Assembly: GCF_014648655.1 (NCBI RefSeq)
Contig: NZ_BMRN01000007.1
Location: 288,419 to 352,418, forward strand
Source of the DNA: Streptomyces atratus
Lineage (GTDB): Bacteria > Actinomycetota > Actinomycetes > Streptomycetales > Streptomycetaceae
DNA length: 64,000 bases
Direction of reading: 5' to 3'
Part shown: one piece after another, positions 35,450 to 43,494 of the stretch
Numbering within the stretch: the stretch's first letter is position 1
Layout: each line of letters starts with the position of its first letter
Made by a program: the position numbers and the translations under genes
The notes under the pieces: generated by a model
Databases searched by the model: none
The model's input: the letters and a program-made list of their open reading frames with translations, nothing else
Told to the model about the DNA's origin: nothing

Positions 35450-35815
35450 TCATGCCGATTCCCCGCCGCGCCGGTCCCCGTCGGCCTCCGGACCGGACTG
35501 CTCGGATTCGGCCACGGGAGCCGCGTCGAGCGCCGGACGCATCGGCGCCGGGACGAAGGTCGAAGGAAGCGAAGGGGTGTTCTCCCGGCCCGCGTTGGCG
35601 ATGACCACCGCCACGTACGGGAGCAGGGCGCCGAGTGCCAGCGCCACGATCGCGACATACCGCTCGACGTTCCACAGCACGGCGGCCAGGATCACCGAAA
35701 CCGTCCGCACGGACATCGAGATCACATAGCGCCGCTGCCTGCCGCGCACATCGTCCGCGAGCCCCTGACGGGCCCCCGTGATCCGGAAGACCTCGGCACC
35801 GCTCTGCTTCCGCAT
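35450..35815 (-). CDS. DUF3099 domain-containing membrane protein
   Basis: A 121-aa actinobacterial protein. The basic cytosolic start (MRKQSGAEVFRITGARQG, RGRQRRYV) matches the DUF3099 signature. Two transmembrane helices follow (VRTVSVILAAVLWNVERYVA and the IVALALGALLPYVAVVIANAG stretch), and the tail is acidic and Pro-rich. The ATG has GGAG seven to eight bases before. The family has no known function. It stands alone with its own terminator, divergent from the YeaQ-type gene. Confidence 0.8.
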   Translation of the reverse strand: MRKQSGAEVFRITGARQGLADDVRGRQRRYVISMSVRTVSVILAAVLWNVERYVAIVALALGALLPYVAVVIANAGRENTPSLPSTFVPAPMRPALDAAPVAESEQSGPEADGDRRGGESA

Positions 35816-36062
35816 CACGTCTCCACCACCCTTCCCCCAGCGCCTCGCCGGCCGGGGAGACCTCATTCCCGCGCCGGACGCTCCCCGGACCGGACCGCAT
35901 CCACCGTACGCCCGGTGTGCGACGGCTTCGAGACCGGGGCGCGCCGCATTCGTGCCTATCGGCAGCCGTGCCGTGCATACGGACGCGTCCGACATGCGGC
36001 GTACGGCCCACGGGCCGAGACTGGGCGCACATGCGCGACATCGCGTCGCACGAGGAGGCGAC

Positions 36063-36338
36063 ATGGGCTGGTTGTGGGCAATCATCGTGGGTCTGGTGCT
36101 CGGTCTGATCGCGAAGGCGATCCTGCCCGGAAAACAGAACATCCCACTCTGGCTGACGACGATCTTCGGCATCATCGGCAGCGTCCTCGGCAATGCCGTC
36201 GCCACCTGGATCGGTGTCAACGAGACCAAGGGCATCGACTGGACGCGCCATCTGTTCCAGCTGATCGGTGCCGTGGTCATCGTAGGTGTCGGCGACATGC
36301 TGTGGGCCTCGCTCCGCGGCACCAGACAGAAGGCCTGA
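36063..36338 (+). CDS. GlsB/YeaQ/YmgE family stress-response membrane protein
   Basis: A 91-aa protein with three transmembrane helices and glycine-zipper spacing. MGWLWAIIVGLVLGLIAKAI and GIIGSVLGNAVATWIG are typical of the 'transglycosylase-associated protein' family, which lacks transglycosylase activity. Its members are induced by various stresses. GAGGAGG lies just before the ATG. The stop codon sits in a 22-bp sequence duplicated 35 bp downstream. Confidence 0.85.
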   Translation: MGWLWAIIVGLVLGLIAKAILPGKQNIPLWLTTIFGIIGSVLGNAVATWIGVNETKGIDWTRHLFQLIGAVVIVGVGDMLWASLRGTRQKA

Positions 36339-36387
36339 GCCGGCAGACGGCCTCCCGCCAAGACGAGGCCTGAGCCGGCAGACGGCC
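36331..36387. repeat. 22-bp direct duplication with 35-bp period, spanning a stop codon
   Basis: AGGCCTGAGCCGGCAGACGG plus CC occurs at 36331-36352 and 36366-36387. The first copy contains the last codon and stop of the YeaQ-type gene. It looks like a recent slippage or tandem duplication of the gene end. Confidence 0.7.
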
Positions 36388-36408
36388 CGGGCCACCGGGC
36401 CACACGCA

Positions 36409-36445
36409 CTGCGGCCGGACACGCGTCACGCGTGTCCGGCCGCAG
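36409..36445. terminator. Bidirectional hairpin between YeaQ-type gene and tyrS
   Basis: Perfect 18-bp arms starting CTGCGGCCGGACACGCGT meet around a single base. The element lies between genes converging at 36338 and 36462. Confidence 0.75.
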
Positions 36446-36461
36446 CGCCGACGTTCAGGGC

Positions 36462-37727
36462 TCAGCCGGTGACCTCGACGGCGGCGAGGTTCTTCTTGCC
36501 CCGGCGCAGCACCAGCCAGCGCCCGTGCAGCAGCTCCTCGCGGGCCGGTGCGCTCTCGCCGTCCGTGACCTTGACATTGTTCACGTACGCACCGCCCTCC
36601 TTCACCGTGCGGCGGGCGCCCGACTTGCTCGGCGCCAGGCCGACCTCCACCAGGAGGTCCACCAGCGGGCCGAGCTCGGTGACCTGCGCGTGCGGCACCT
36701 CGGACAGTGCGGTGCTCAGCGTCGCCTCGTCCAGCTCGCCGAGCTCACCCTGGCCGAAGAGCGCCTTCGACGCCGCGATGACCGCAGCGCACTGGTCGGC
36801 GCCGTGCACCAGCGTCGTCAGCTCCTCGGCCAGCGCGCGCTGCGCCGTCCGGGCCTGCGGACGCTCCTCGGTGACCTTCTCCAGCTCCGCCAGTTCCGCG
36901 GGGCTCTGGAAGCTGAGGATGCGCATGTACCGGGAGATGTCCCGGTCGTCCACGTTCAGCCAGAACTGGTAGAACGCGTACGGCGTCGTCATCGCCGGGT
37001 CGAGCCAGACGGCCCCGCTCTCGGACTTGCCGAACTTGGTCCCGTCCGCCTTCGTCATCAGCGGGGTCGCCAGCGCGTGCACCTCGGCGCCCGGCTCCAG
37101 GCGGTGGATCAGGTCGAGGCCCGCGGTGAGATTGCCCCACTGGTCGCTGCCGCCCTGCTGGAGGGTGCAGCCGTAGCGCCGGTACAGCTCCAGGTAGTCC
37201 ATGCTCTGGAGCAGCTGGTAGCTGAACTCGGTGTAGCTGATGCCCTCGTCGGACTCCAGCCGCCGGGCGATGGAGTCCTTGGTCAGCATCTTGTTGACGC
37301 GGAAGTGCTTGCCGATGTCCCGGAGGAACTCGATCGCGGACATGCCCGCGGTCCAGTCCAGGTTGTTGACCATGACCGCCGCGTTCTCGCCCTCGAAGGA
37401 CAGGAACGGCTCGATCTGGGACCGCAGCCGCGACACCCAGTTGGCGACCGTCTCCGGGTCGTTCAGCGTGCGCTCGGCGGTCGGCCGCGGGTCACCGATC
37501 TGACCGGTGGCCCCGCCCACCAGGGCGAGCGGCCGCAGACCGGCCTGCTGGAGCCGGCGCATGGTGAGCACCTGCACCAGATGGCCGACGTGCAGACTCG
37601 CCGCGGTGGGGTCGTAGCCGCAATAGAACGTGACGGGACCGTCCGCGAGAGCCTTGCGCAGTGCGTCCTCATCAGTGGACTGGGCGAACAGCCCACGCCA
37701 CTTCAGCTCGTCGACGATGTCCGTCAC
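36462..37727 (-). CDS. tyrS: Tyrosine--tRNA ligase
   Basis: A 421-aa class I synthetase that charges tRNA-Tyr. The HIGH-type motif is [14 protein letters not shown], and the KMSKS-type loop is [30 protein letters not shown] and [15 protein letters not shown] segments line the tyrosine pocket. The C-terminal ~70 residues ([21 protein letters not shown]) form an S4 RNA-binding domain. Length is normal. No T-box leader is visible in the short upstream gap. Confidence 0.95.
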   Translation of the reverse strand: MTDIVDELKWRGLFAQSTDEDALRKALADGPVTFYCGYDPTAASLHVGHLVQVLTMRRLQQAGLRPLALVGGATGQIGDPRPTAERTLNDPETVANWVSRLRSQIEPFLSFEGENAAVMVNNLDWTAGMSAIEFLRDIGKHFRVNKMLTKDSIARRLESDEGISYTEFSYQLLQSMDYLELYRRYGCTLQQGGSDQWGNLTAGLDLIHRLEPGAEVHALATPLMTKADGTKFGKSESGAVWLDPAMTTPYAFYQFWLNVDDRDISRYMRILSFQSPAELAELEKVTEERPQARTAQRALAEELTTLVHGADQCAAVIAASKALFGQGELGELDEATLSTALSEVPHAQVTELGPLVDLLVEVGLAPSKSGARRTVKEGGAYVNNVKVTDGESAPAREELLHGRWLVLRRGKKNLAAVEVTG

Positions 37728-37782
37728 GGTTCCGTGTCTCCTCAGCTACGTGTATCGAAAGGCAACAGTCAGTCTAGGCGGG

Positions 37783-39177
37783 TCACACGCCCGGGCTCAC
37801 CGAGCTCATGTTGAAGTCCGGGATCCGCAGCGCGGGCATGGCGGCCCGGGTGAACCAGTCTCCCCACTCGCGCGGCAGCGTCTTCTCCGTACGGCCCGCT
37901 TCCGTGGCCCGCGACAGCAGATCCACCGGCGACTCGTTGAACCGGAAGTTGTTCACCTCGCCGACGACCTCGCCGCCCTCGACGAGATACACCCCGTCGC
38001 GGGTCAGCCCGGTGAGCAGGAGTGTCGCCGGATCGACCTCCCGGATGTACCACATGCAGGTCAGCAGCAGCCCGCGGCCGGTCGTCGCGGCCACCATCTC
38101 CTCCAGGGACTGCTCACCGCCGCCCTCCAGCACCAGGTTGTCGATCGCCGGCGCGACCGGCAGCCCGGTCAGCCCGGCCGTGTGCCGCGTGGTCGTCAGA
38201 TGCTCCAGCCTGCCCTCCCGGATCCAGTCGGTCGACGTCAGCGGCAGACCGTTGTCGAAGACGGAAGCGCCGTCCCCGGAGGCATGGGCGATCACGAACG
38301 GCGCCGACTCCAGGCCCGGCGCGTGCGGGTCGCTGCGCAGCGACAGCGGCAGCTCGGACAGGGTCTCGCCGATCCTCGTCCCGCCGCCCGGCTTGGAGAA
38401 CACCGTCCGGCCCTCCGCGGCGTCCCGTGCCGTCGACGACCACAGCTGGTAGATCAGCAGATCGGCCACGGCGGTCGGCGGCAGCAGCGTCTCGTACCGC
38501 CCGGCGGGCAGCTCGATACGGCGCTCCGCCCAGCGCAGCCGCTGCGCCAGCTCCGCGTCGAGCTCGGCCGGATCGACATCCTTGAAGTCGCGCGTGGAGC
38601 GGCCCGCCCAGGTCGAACGGGTCCGGTCGGGGGACTTGGCGTTGAGCTCCAGTGTCCCGTTGGGCTGGTCGTGGCGCAGCCGCAGCCCCGTAGACGTACC
38701 GAGGTACGTCGAGGTCAGCTGGTGGTGGGCGAAGCCGTACAGCTCACGGCCACCGGAGCGGGCACGGGCGAAGGCGTCGCCGAGCGCCGGGGCGAACTCC
38801 GCGAAGACGTCGGAACCCGTCTCGGCCGGCGCGTCCGTGAAATCGGGCGACGAGGGCGCCCCGTCGACCAGCGGCTGCGCGTCCTCCGCCGGACCGGCCC
38901 CGCGCGCGGCGGCCTCGGCGGCCCGCACCAGCGGTTCCAGGTCGTCGGCGGTGACGGCGGACCGCGACACCACCCCGGACGCGGTGCCCTGCGCACCGTC
39001 GACCGTCGCGATGACGGTCAGGGTCCGCCCCCGCGTCACCCCGTTCGTGGTGAGCGCATTGCCGGCCCAGCGCAGATTCGCGGACGACCCCTCGTCGGCG
39101 ATGACGACACAGCCGTCGGCGGTGGACAGTTCGAGCGCTCGCTCGACGATCTCGTGCGGCTTGCTGACGCGGCTCAT
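37783..39177 (-). CDS. TldD/PmbA family protein (TldE/PmbA-type subunit)
   Basis: A 464-aa partner subunit of the TldD/E metalloprotease, which trims peptides such as microcin B17 or CcdA in E. coli. It lacks the HExxxH motif found in the neighbouring TldD-type protein, as expected for the TldE partner. LRWAGNALTTNGVTRGRTL and ASGDGASVFDNGLPL are typical segments. ATG 39177 has AGGAGG seven bases before; that site lies inside a 32-bp repeat that also forms the end of tldD. A longer frame from 39225 is less likely. Confidence 0.88.
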   Translation of the reverse strand: MSRVSKPHEIVERALELSTADGCVVIADEGSSANLRWAGNALTTNGVTRGRTLTVIATVDGAQGTASGVVSRSAVTADDLEPLVRAAEAAARGAGPAEDAQPLVDGAPSSPDFTDAPAETGSDVFAEFAPALGDAFARARSGGRELYGFAHHQLTSTYLGTSTGLRLRHDQPNGTLELNAKSPDRTRSTWAGRSTRDFKDVDPAELDAELAQRLRWAERRIELPAGRYETLLPPTAVADLLIYQLWSSTARDAAEGRTVFSKPGGGTRIGETLSELPLSLRSDPHAPGLESAPFVIAHASGDGASVFDNGLPLTSTDWIREGRLEHLTTTRHTAGLTGLPVAPAIDNLVLEGGGEQSLEEMVAATTGRGLLLTCMWYIREVDPATLLLTGLTRDGVYLVEGGEVVGEVNNFRFNESPVDLLSRATEAGRTEKTLPREWGDWFTRAAMPALRIPDFNMSSVSPGV

Positions 39178-39313
39178 CGTCCGGCCTCCTGCGTCGTATT
39201 GAGACTGTGCTGTCCCGGGGGACACTGCATCCGATTGCGGCTGCGCCGCGGGCCGGACCCCCAGCCGGTTCCGTGGTGACCGCTCATCGTCCGGCCTCCT
39301 GCGTCGTATTGAG
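39172..39313. repeat. 32-bp direct repeat, 110-bp period, at the tldD/tldE junction
   Basis: GCTCATCGTCCGGCCTCCTG and the following 12 bases are identical at 39172-39203 and 39282-39313. On the minus strand each copy carries AGGAGG and an ATGA stop/start overlap. The 78 bp between copies have no relative in this window. Confidence 0.9.
39174..39287 (-). CDS. 37-aa ORF created by the tldD/tldE junction duplication
   Basis: It begins at an ATG overlapping the tldD stop (ATGA) with AGGAGG seven bases before. It stays open through the unique 78 bp and ends at a TGA that overlaps the ATG of the downstream tldE-type gene. The product is basic and Gly/Arg-rich (MSGHHGTGWGSGPRRSRNRM, then QCPPGQHSLNTTQEAGR), and its last seven residues copy the TldD C-terminus. 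Reading through preserves coupling across the insertion. Translation is likely; function is doubtful. Confidence 0.4.
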   Translation of the reverse strand: MSGHHGTGWGSGPRRSRNRMQCPPGQHSLNTTQEAGR

Positions 39314-40807
39314 GATGTTCACGCCCCGGAAGAGGGCGGACGGGCAGCCGTGCGAGACGGCCGCGACCTGGCCCGGCTGGGCCTTGCCGCAGTTGAAGGC
39401 GCCGCCCAGGACATACGTCTGCGGGCCGCCGACCTTCTCCATCGAGCCCCAGAAGTCCGTCGTCGTGGCCTGGTACGCGACATCGCGCAGCTGCCCGGCC
39501 AGCCTGCCGTTCTCGATCCGGAAGAACCGCTGCCCGGTAAATTGAAAGTTGTACCTCTGCATGTCGATCGACCAGGACCGGTCGCCGACCACATAGATCC
39601 CGCGCTCCACCCCGCCGATCAGATCCTCCGTGGACAGCCCGCCCGGATCCGGCCGCAGCGACACGTTCGCCATCCGCTGCACGGGGACATGGCCCGGCGA
39701 GTCCGCGTACGCGCAGCCGTTGGAACGGCCCAGACCCGTCAGCTTCGCGATCCGCCGGTCCAGCTGGTACCCGACCAGTGTCCCGTCCTTGATCAGGTCC
39801 CAGGACTGCGCCTCGACACCCTCGTCGTCGTACCCGATGGTCGCGAGCCCGTGCTCGGCGGTGCGGTCGCCCGTCACATTCATCACGGGGGAGCCGTACG
39901 CCAGCTTTCCCAGCTGGTCGAAGGTGGCGAACGAGGTCCCGGCATACGCCGCCTCGTACCCCAGTGCCCGGTCCAGCTCGGTGGCGTGGCCGATCGACTC
40001 ATGGATGGTCAGCCAGAGATTGGACGGGTCGACGACCAGGTCGTACGTCCCCGCCTCGACGCTCGGCGCCCGCATCTTCTCGGCGAGCAGCCCCGGGATC
40101 TGCTCCAGCTCGGCGTCCCAGTCCCAGCCGGTCCCGGTGAGGTACTCCCAGCCGCGGCCCACCGGCGGGGCGATCGTCCGCATGGAGTCGAACTCACCGG
40201 TGGTCCCGTCCACGGCGACCGCGGTGAACTGCGGATGCAGCCGCACCCGCTGCTGGGTGGTGACGGTGCCCGCCGTGTCCGCGTAGAACTTGTTCTCGTG
40301 GACGGTCATCAGCGAGGCGTCCACATGCGCGACGCCCTCGGCGCCCAGGAGCCGGCTGCTCCATTCGGCGAGCAGCCCCGCCTTCTCCTCGTCCGGTACG
40401 TCGAAGGGGTTGATGTCGTACGCCGAGACCCAGGTCCGCTCACCGTGCACCGGCTCGTCCGCCAGCTCGACCCGCTCGTCGGAGCCGGCCGCCGCGATCA
40501 CCTTCGCCGACAGCTTCGCCATGGCGACGGCCTGCGAGGCCACCTTCGCCGCGGCGTCCATCGTCAGATCCACGCCGGACGCGAACCCCCACGCCCCACC
40601 GTGCACGACGCGCACCGCGTACCCGAGATCGGTGGTGTCCGAGGTCCCGGCGGGCCGGGCGTCCCGCAGCCGCCAGGACGCGCTGCGCACCCGCTCGAAC
40701 CGGAAGTCGGCATGCGCGGCCCCCAGCGCACGGGCACGGGCCAGCGCCGCGTCGGCGAGGGCCCGCAGGGGCAGGGCCAGGAACGACTGATCTACCTCAT
40801 GAGGCAT
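39284..40807 (-). CDS. tldD: TldD family metalloprotease
   Basis: A 507-aa TldD-type protease subunit. HESIGHATELDRALGYEA holds the HExxxH zinc motif (about residue 263). GYDDEGVEAQSWDLIKDGTLVGY and ERGIYVVGDRSWSIDMQ are conserved around the active site, and the C-terminal CGKAQPGQVAAVSHG is typical. With the adjacent TldE-type protein it would form the heterodimeric protease of the cytosol. ATG 40807 is preceded by GGAG. The last codons lie in the duplicated 32-bp element. Confidence 0.9.
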   Translation of the reverse strand: MPHEVDQSFLALPLRALADAALARARALGAAHADFRFERVRSASWRLRDARPAGTSDTTDLGYAVRVVHGGAWGFASGVDLTMDAAAKVASQAVAMAKLSAKVIAAAGSDERVELADEPVHGERTWVSAYDINPFDVPDEEKAGLLAEWSSRLLGAEGVAHVDASLMTVHENKFYADTAGTVTTQQRVRLHPQFTAVAVDGTTGEFDSMRTIAPPVGRGWEYLTGTGWDWDAELEQIPGLLAEKMRAPSVEAGTYDLVVDPSNLWLTIHESIGHATELDRALGYEAAYAGTSFATFDQLGKLAYGSPVMNVTGDRTAEHGLATIGYDDEGVEAQSWDLIKDGTLVGYQLDRRIAKLTGLGRSNGCAYADSPGHVPVQRMANVSLRPDPGGLSTEDLIGGVERGIYVVGDRSWSIDMQRYNFQFTGQRFFRIENGRLAGQLRDVAYQATTTDFWGSMEKVGGPQTYVLGGAFNCGKAQPGQVAAVSHGCPSALFRGVNILNTTQEAGR

Positions 40808-41120
40808 GTAGCACTCCGTTTTTTCGGCATGTTTCCGCAGTGAACCATGCCGTGCGTCGACGGCGACCGGCTATAGGTTTCCCGGACGATCGTGCCGGGC
40901 TCGTCAACCGGTTCGGCGTGGGCCACCCGAGTCCTGGATCCGATCACGGTTCCTCGGACAGAGCTTTATCTCCTACGGGATGGCCCCTCGGGCAAGCCGC
41001 CTCGGCCGACGTACAGCTCGACTTCCTCGGGGCGAGGATGAGACACATACTCGCGCACAGCAACGGCCGCCCGCCCGGACGGCATCCTCGGGCGGACGGC
41101 CGTCCGCGTGCCGCAACCGA
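40808..41120. other. Intergenic stretch without a supported gene
   Basis: 313 bp between tldD and the DUF397 gene. A frame on the minus strand (40966-41163) overlaps the DUF397 end and lacks a credible start, so it is not called. The only clear element is the palindrome at 41092-41107. Confidence 0.5.
41092..41107. terminator. Palindrome after DUF397 gene
   Basis: GCGGACGGCCGTCCGC is a perfect 16-bp palindrome, 14 bases beyond the DUF397 stop on the minus strand. It may terminate that transcript. Confidence 0.4.
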
Positions 41121-41342
41121 TCACAGGTCGCCGTCGATCACGCCCGCCCTGAACGCGGCCCACCCCGAGGCCGTGAACCGCAGGGGGGTGCGTGCAGGGT
41201 CTTTCGAGTCGCGTACCGCCGTTGCTCCTCCGGGGAGGTTGGCGACCTCTACGCAGTTGTTCTCGGCTCCACTGGCGGAGGACCTGCGCCAGGACACGAT
41301 CGAAAGGTCATGTCCGAACAGCTCCGCCTCGGGCGCGTTCAC
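41121..41342 (-). CDS. DUF397 domain-containing protein
   Basis: A 73-aa protein with the DUF397 signature: WRRSSASGAENNCVEVANLPGG near the start, VRDSKDPARTPLRFTASGW and a final W..F..GV segment. DUF397 proteins are small partners encoded after XRE/DUF5753 (Scr1-like) regulators in actinomycetes, where they may act as antagonists of the regulator. The start overlaps the stop of the truncated regulator upstream (ATGA), so the original pair junction is intact although its regulator is not. It probably has no promoter of its own now. Confidence 0.85.
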   Translation of the reverse strand: MNAPEAELFGHDLSIVSWRRSSASGAENNCVEVANLPGGATAVRDSKDPARTPLRFTASGWAAFRAGVIDGDL

Positions 41343-41470
41343 CTTCTGTGGCCTTCTTCCATCTCAGCTATGCGTGCGGCCGAATCCTCCGTGGACAGCG
41401 CCGTGGCACGAATCCGCTCGAACGCCTTCGCGAAGGGCGACGCTCCTTCGCCCTCAAGGTAAGTCTCTGT
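41339..41470 (-). pseudogene. C-terminal remnant of XRE/DUF5753 (Scr1-like) regulator
   Basis: Only the last ~43 codons remain (TYLEGEGASPFAKAFERIRA, then TALSTEDSAARIAEMEEG). This is the usual end of DUF5753 proteins. The HTH and most of the DUF5753 domain are missing. Upstream of about 41470 the minus strand is the complement of a different, truncated gene, so a deletion removed the 5' part. The stop still overlaps the DUF397 start. Confidence 0.75.
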
Positions 41471-41815
41471 ACGTGAGCTCACCGCCAAGGCCCTGGCCGA
41501 ACTCGGCGTGCAGGGCGACGTGGCCGACACCGCGCAGCTCGTCGTGTCGGAGCTCGTCGGGAACGCCGTCCGGGCCTGCGGGGATCACGTGCCCGTGGTG
41601 GTGGAGGTGTACGCCGCGGCCTTCGGGGTCGCGGTCAATGTCCATGACCCGGACCCCGCACCGTTCCGCGCCGTCGCGGTATCGCGCTGGATGACGCGGA
41701 GGCCGAGGCCGGTCGCGGCCTCGCGTTGCTGGATCTGCTCGCGCCGGGCTGACACGTGGTCCGGTCGTCGATCGGCAAGCAGATCCGATGTTGCGTGCCA
41801 TGCCCGGTGGGATGA
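41471..41815 (+). pseudogene. Truncated, frameshifted ATP-binding (anti-sigma-like) protein
   Basis: A decayed HATPase_c-type serine kinase homologue. RELTAKALAELGVQGDVADT and AQLVVSELVGNAVRACGDHV preserve the N-box region. The beginning of the gene is absent. After NVHDPDPAPFRAVAV the frame shifts near 41675 and continues as GIALDDAEAEAGRGLALLDL in another frame (the ATP-lid region). A TGA at 41750-41752 then replaces what is probably a Trp codon, and HVVRSSIGKQIRCCVPCP follows. Such genes normally stand divergent from XRE/DUF397 pairs. Confidence 0.75.
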
Positions 41816-41901
41816 GCCTCGCGGGGCGGGAGTGGTGGGGGCTGAGTCAAGGGGCATCGCCTTGCAGTGGTTGCCCGGACCTGTGTCGATGCGCCCCGTT
41901 G

Positions 41902-41927
41902 TAGGTACGATTCAAAAATATAGGTAC
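41902..41927 (+). promoter_or_regulatory. TAGGTAC direct repeats in toxin-antitoxin promoter
   Basis: TAGGTAC occurs at 41902-41908 and 41921-41927 (19-bp period) within the AT-richest stretch of the region, about 30-55 bp before the antitoxin start. TATAGG inside could serve as -10. The Phd-type antitoxin is the likely ligand. Confidence 0.4.
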
Positions 41928-41957
41928 ATTCTGCGGTGGTGGCCGAAGGGAGCCCCG

Positions 41958-42245
41958 ATGAGCGCAATCTCCGTCCGAGAGTTCTCGTACAACCCGAGCG
42001 CCGTCTTCGCCCGCGTGGAGAAGGGGGAGGCGGTCCAGGTCACCCGGCACGGCAAGGTGATCGCCATACTGCTGCCCGGCTCCGGGGCGACATCCCGGTA
42101 CGCGGACCTGGTGGCTCAGGGGAAGATCCGGCTCAAGGCCGCGACCACCTCGGACCTCGACCACTTCCCGCGCTACGACCTCCCCCCAGGCGCCCCCGAT
42201 CCGCTGGAGCTTCTCCTGGCCGAACGCGAGGAGGACGACCGTTGA
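41958..42245 (+). CDS. Phd/YefM family antitoxin
   Basis: A 95-aa type II antitoxin. ISVREFSYNPSAVFARVEKG and VQVTRHGKVIAILLP form the Phd/YefM DNA-binding fold (residues 3-45). The acidic C-terminal tail (DLPPGAPDPLELLLAEREED) would wrap the toxin. It represses its own operon in related systems. Its stop overlaps the toxin start. The ATG at 41958 follows GAAGGGAG with good spacing. The module lies next to a deletion scar, consistent with a variable locus. Confidence 0.85.
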   Translation: MSAISVREFSYNPSAVFARVEKGEAVQVTRHGKVIAILLPGSGATSRYADLVAQGKIRLKAATTSDLDHFPRYDLPPGAPDPLELLLAEREEDDR

Positions 42246-42637
42246 TCTACATGGATTCCTCGGCGCTCATCACTCTGCTCACAGGCAGGCCGGGTGCCGC
42301 CGAGCTCAGGACATTCCTGTCCGACCGGCCCGGACTGCCCTTGGCCACCAGCACCATCGGCATCGTCGAGACCGTCCGGCAGCTCGACAAGGCCGGATCA
42401 TTCCCCAACGCACTGTCGGATCTGGACGGGATGGTCACCGAGATCCTGCTGACGGAAGAGGTCCGGGATCTGGCCACCAGGGTCTCGGGGGCCCTGAGAT
42501 CCCTTGATGCCATTCACGTCGCGAGCGCGCTCGTCATCGACGGAGCTCTTGACTCCCTGATCACGTACGACAAGCGCATGCTCGACTCAGCGAGGGAAGA
42601 GGGCCTCTCCGCGCATGCGCCCGGAATGGCGGAATGA
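42242..42637 (+). CDS. PIN-domain (VapC-type) toxin
   Basis: A 131-aa PIN-fold ribonuclease. Acidic residues expected for metal binding are D5 in IYMDSSALITLL, E44 in IGIVETVRQL, D91 in RSLDAIHVASAL and D109 or so in LITYDKRM. It starts at TTG inside the antitoxin stop (TTGA); the ATG at 42251 would drop only three residues but lose the IY strand. It probably cleaves tRNA or rRNA when free of the antitoxin. Pairing of a PIN toxin with a Phd antitoxin is common in actinomycetes. Confidence 0.85.
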   Translation: MIYMDSSALITLLTGRPGAAELRTFLSDRPGLPLATSTIGIVETVRQLDKAGSFPNALSDLDGMVTEILLTEEVRDLATRVSGALRSLDAIHVASALVIDGALDSLITYDKRMLDSAREEGLSAHAPGMAE

Positions 42638-42769
42638 GGCCGGGCCGGGTGCCAACTGTAGGAACCCCACAGTGCCCGGCGGAAGGCGCTGTCAGGGGCC
42701 GATTCCCCGTGGGGTGAGTGGTACCGATAGGTTTTCGAGGTACCAGACCGCTATCGAAAGGGTGATCCG

Positions 42770-43489
42770 TTGAGCCGCTCGGTTCTCGTCACCGGAGGAA
42801 ACCGGGGCATCGGCCTCGCCATCGCCCGCGCTTTCGCCGAAAACGGCGACAAGGTCGCGATCACGTACCGCTCGGGCGAGCCCCCCCAGATCCTCACCGA
42901 GGCGGGCGTTCTGGCCGTTCGGTGCGACATCACGGACGCCGAACAGGTGGAGCAGGCCTACAAGGAGATCGAGGACAAGCACGGTCCCGTCGAGGTACTG
43001 GTCGCCAACGCCGGTATCACCAAGGACCAGTTGCTGATGCGGATGTCCGAGGAGGACTTCACGTCCGTACTCGACACCAACCTCACCGGCACCTTCCGGG
43101 TCGTCAAGCGTGCCAACCGCGGCATGCTGCGCGCCAAGAAGGGCCGTGTCGTCCTCATCTCCTCCGTCGTCGGGCTCCTCGGCTCGGCAGGGCAGGCGAA
43201 CTACGCCGCCTCCAAGGCGGGTCTGGTCGGCTTCGCCCGGTCGCTGGCCCGTGAACTCGGCTCGCGGAACATCACCTTCAACGTCGTCGCACCCGGCTTC
43301 GTCGACACCGACATGACCCAGGTGCTCACCGAGGAGCAGCGCAAGGGCATCGTGTCCCAGGTGCCGCTCGGCCGCTACGCGCAGCCCGAGGAGATCGCCG
43401 CCGCAGTGCGCTTCCTCGCCTCCGACGACGCGTCGTACATCACTGGAGCCGTCATTCCCGTTGACGGCGGATTGGGCATGGGTCACTGA
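42770..43489 (+). CDS. fabG: 3-oxoacyl-ACP reductase FabG
   Basis: A 239-aa NADPH-dependent SDR that reduces 3-oxoacyl-ACP in fatty acid elongation. TGGNRGIG at residues 7-14 is the cofactor loop, NAGIT marks strand 4, and SSVVG plus YAASKAG (Tyr and Lys) are catalytic. The end YITGAVIPVDGGLGMG is standard. The start is TTG 42770 with GAAAGGGTGA before it. Only five bases separate it from fabI, so both are one operon; two GGTACC palindromes 19 bp apart (42720 and 42739) lie in its promoter. Confidence 0.92.
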   Translation: MSRSVLVTGGNRGIGLAIARAFAENGDKVAITYRSGEPPQILTEAGVLAVRCDITDAEQVEQAYKEIEDKHGPVEVLVANAGITKDQLLMRMSEEDFTSVLDTNLTGTFRVVKRANRGMLRAKKGRVVLISSVVGLLGSAGQANYAASKAGLVGFARSLARELGSRNITFNVVAPGFVDTDMTQVLTEEQRKGIVSQVPLGRYAQPEEIAAAVRFLASDDASYITGAVIPVDGGLGMGH

Positions 43490-43494
43490 TCACC

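Noticed and set aside
37728..37782. T-box leader for tyrS
   Set aside because: The upstream gap is too short and contains no specifier hairpin or T-box sequence.
40966..41163. 65-codon minus-strand frame between tldD and DUF397
   Set aside because: Its start overlaps the DUF397 gene, it has no ribosome site, and a terminator-like palindrome lies inside it.
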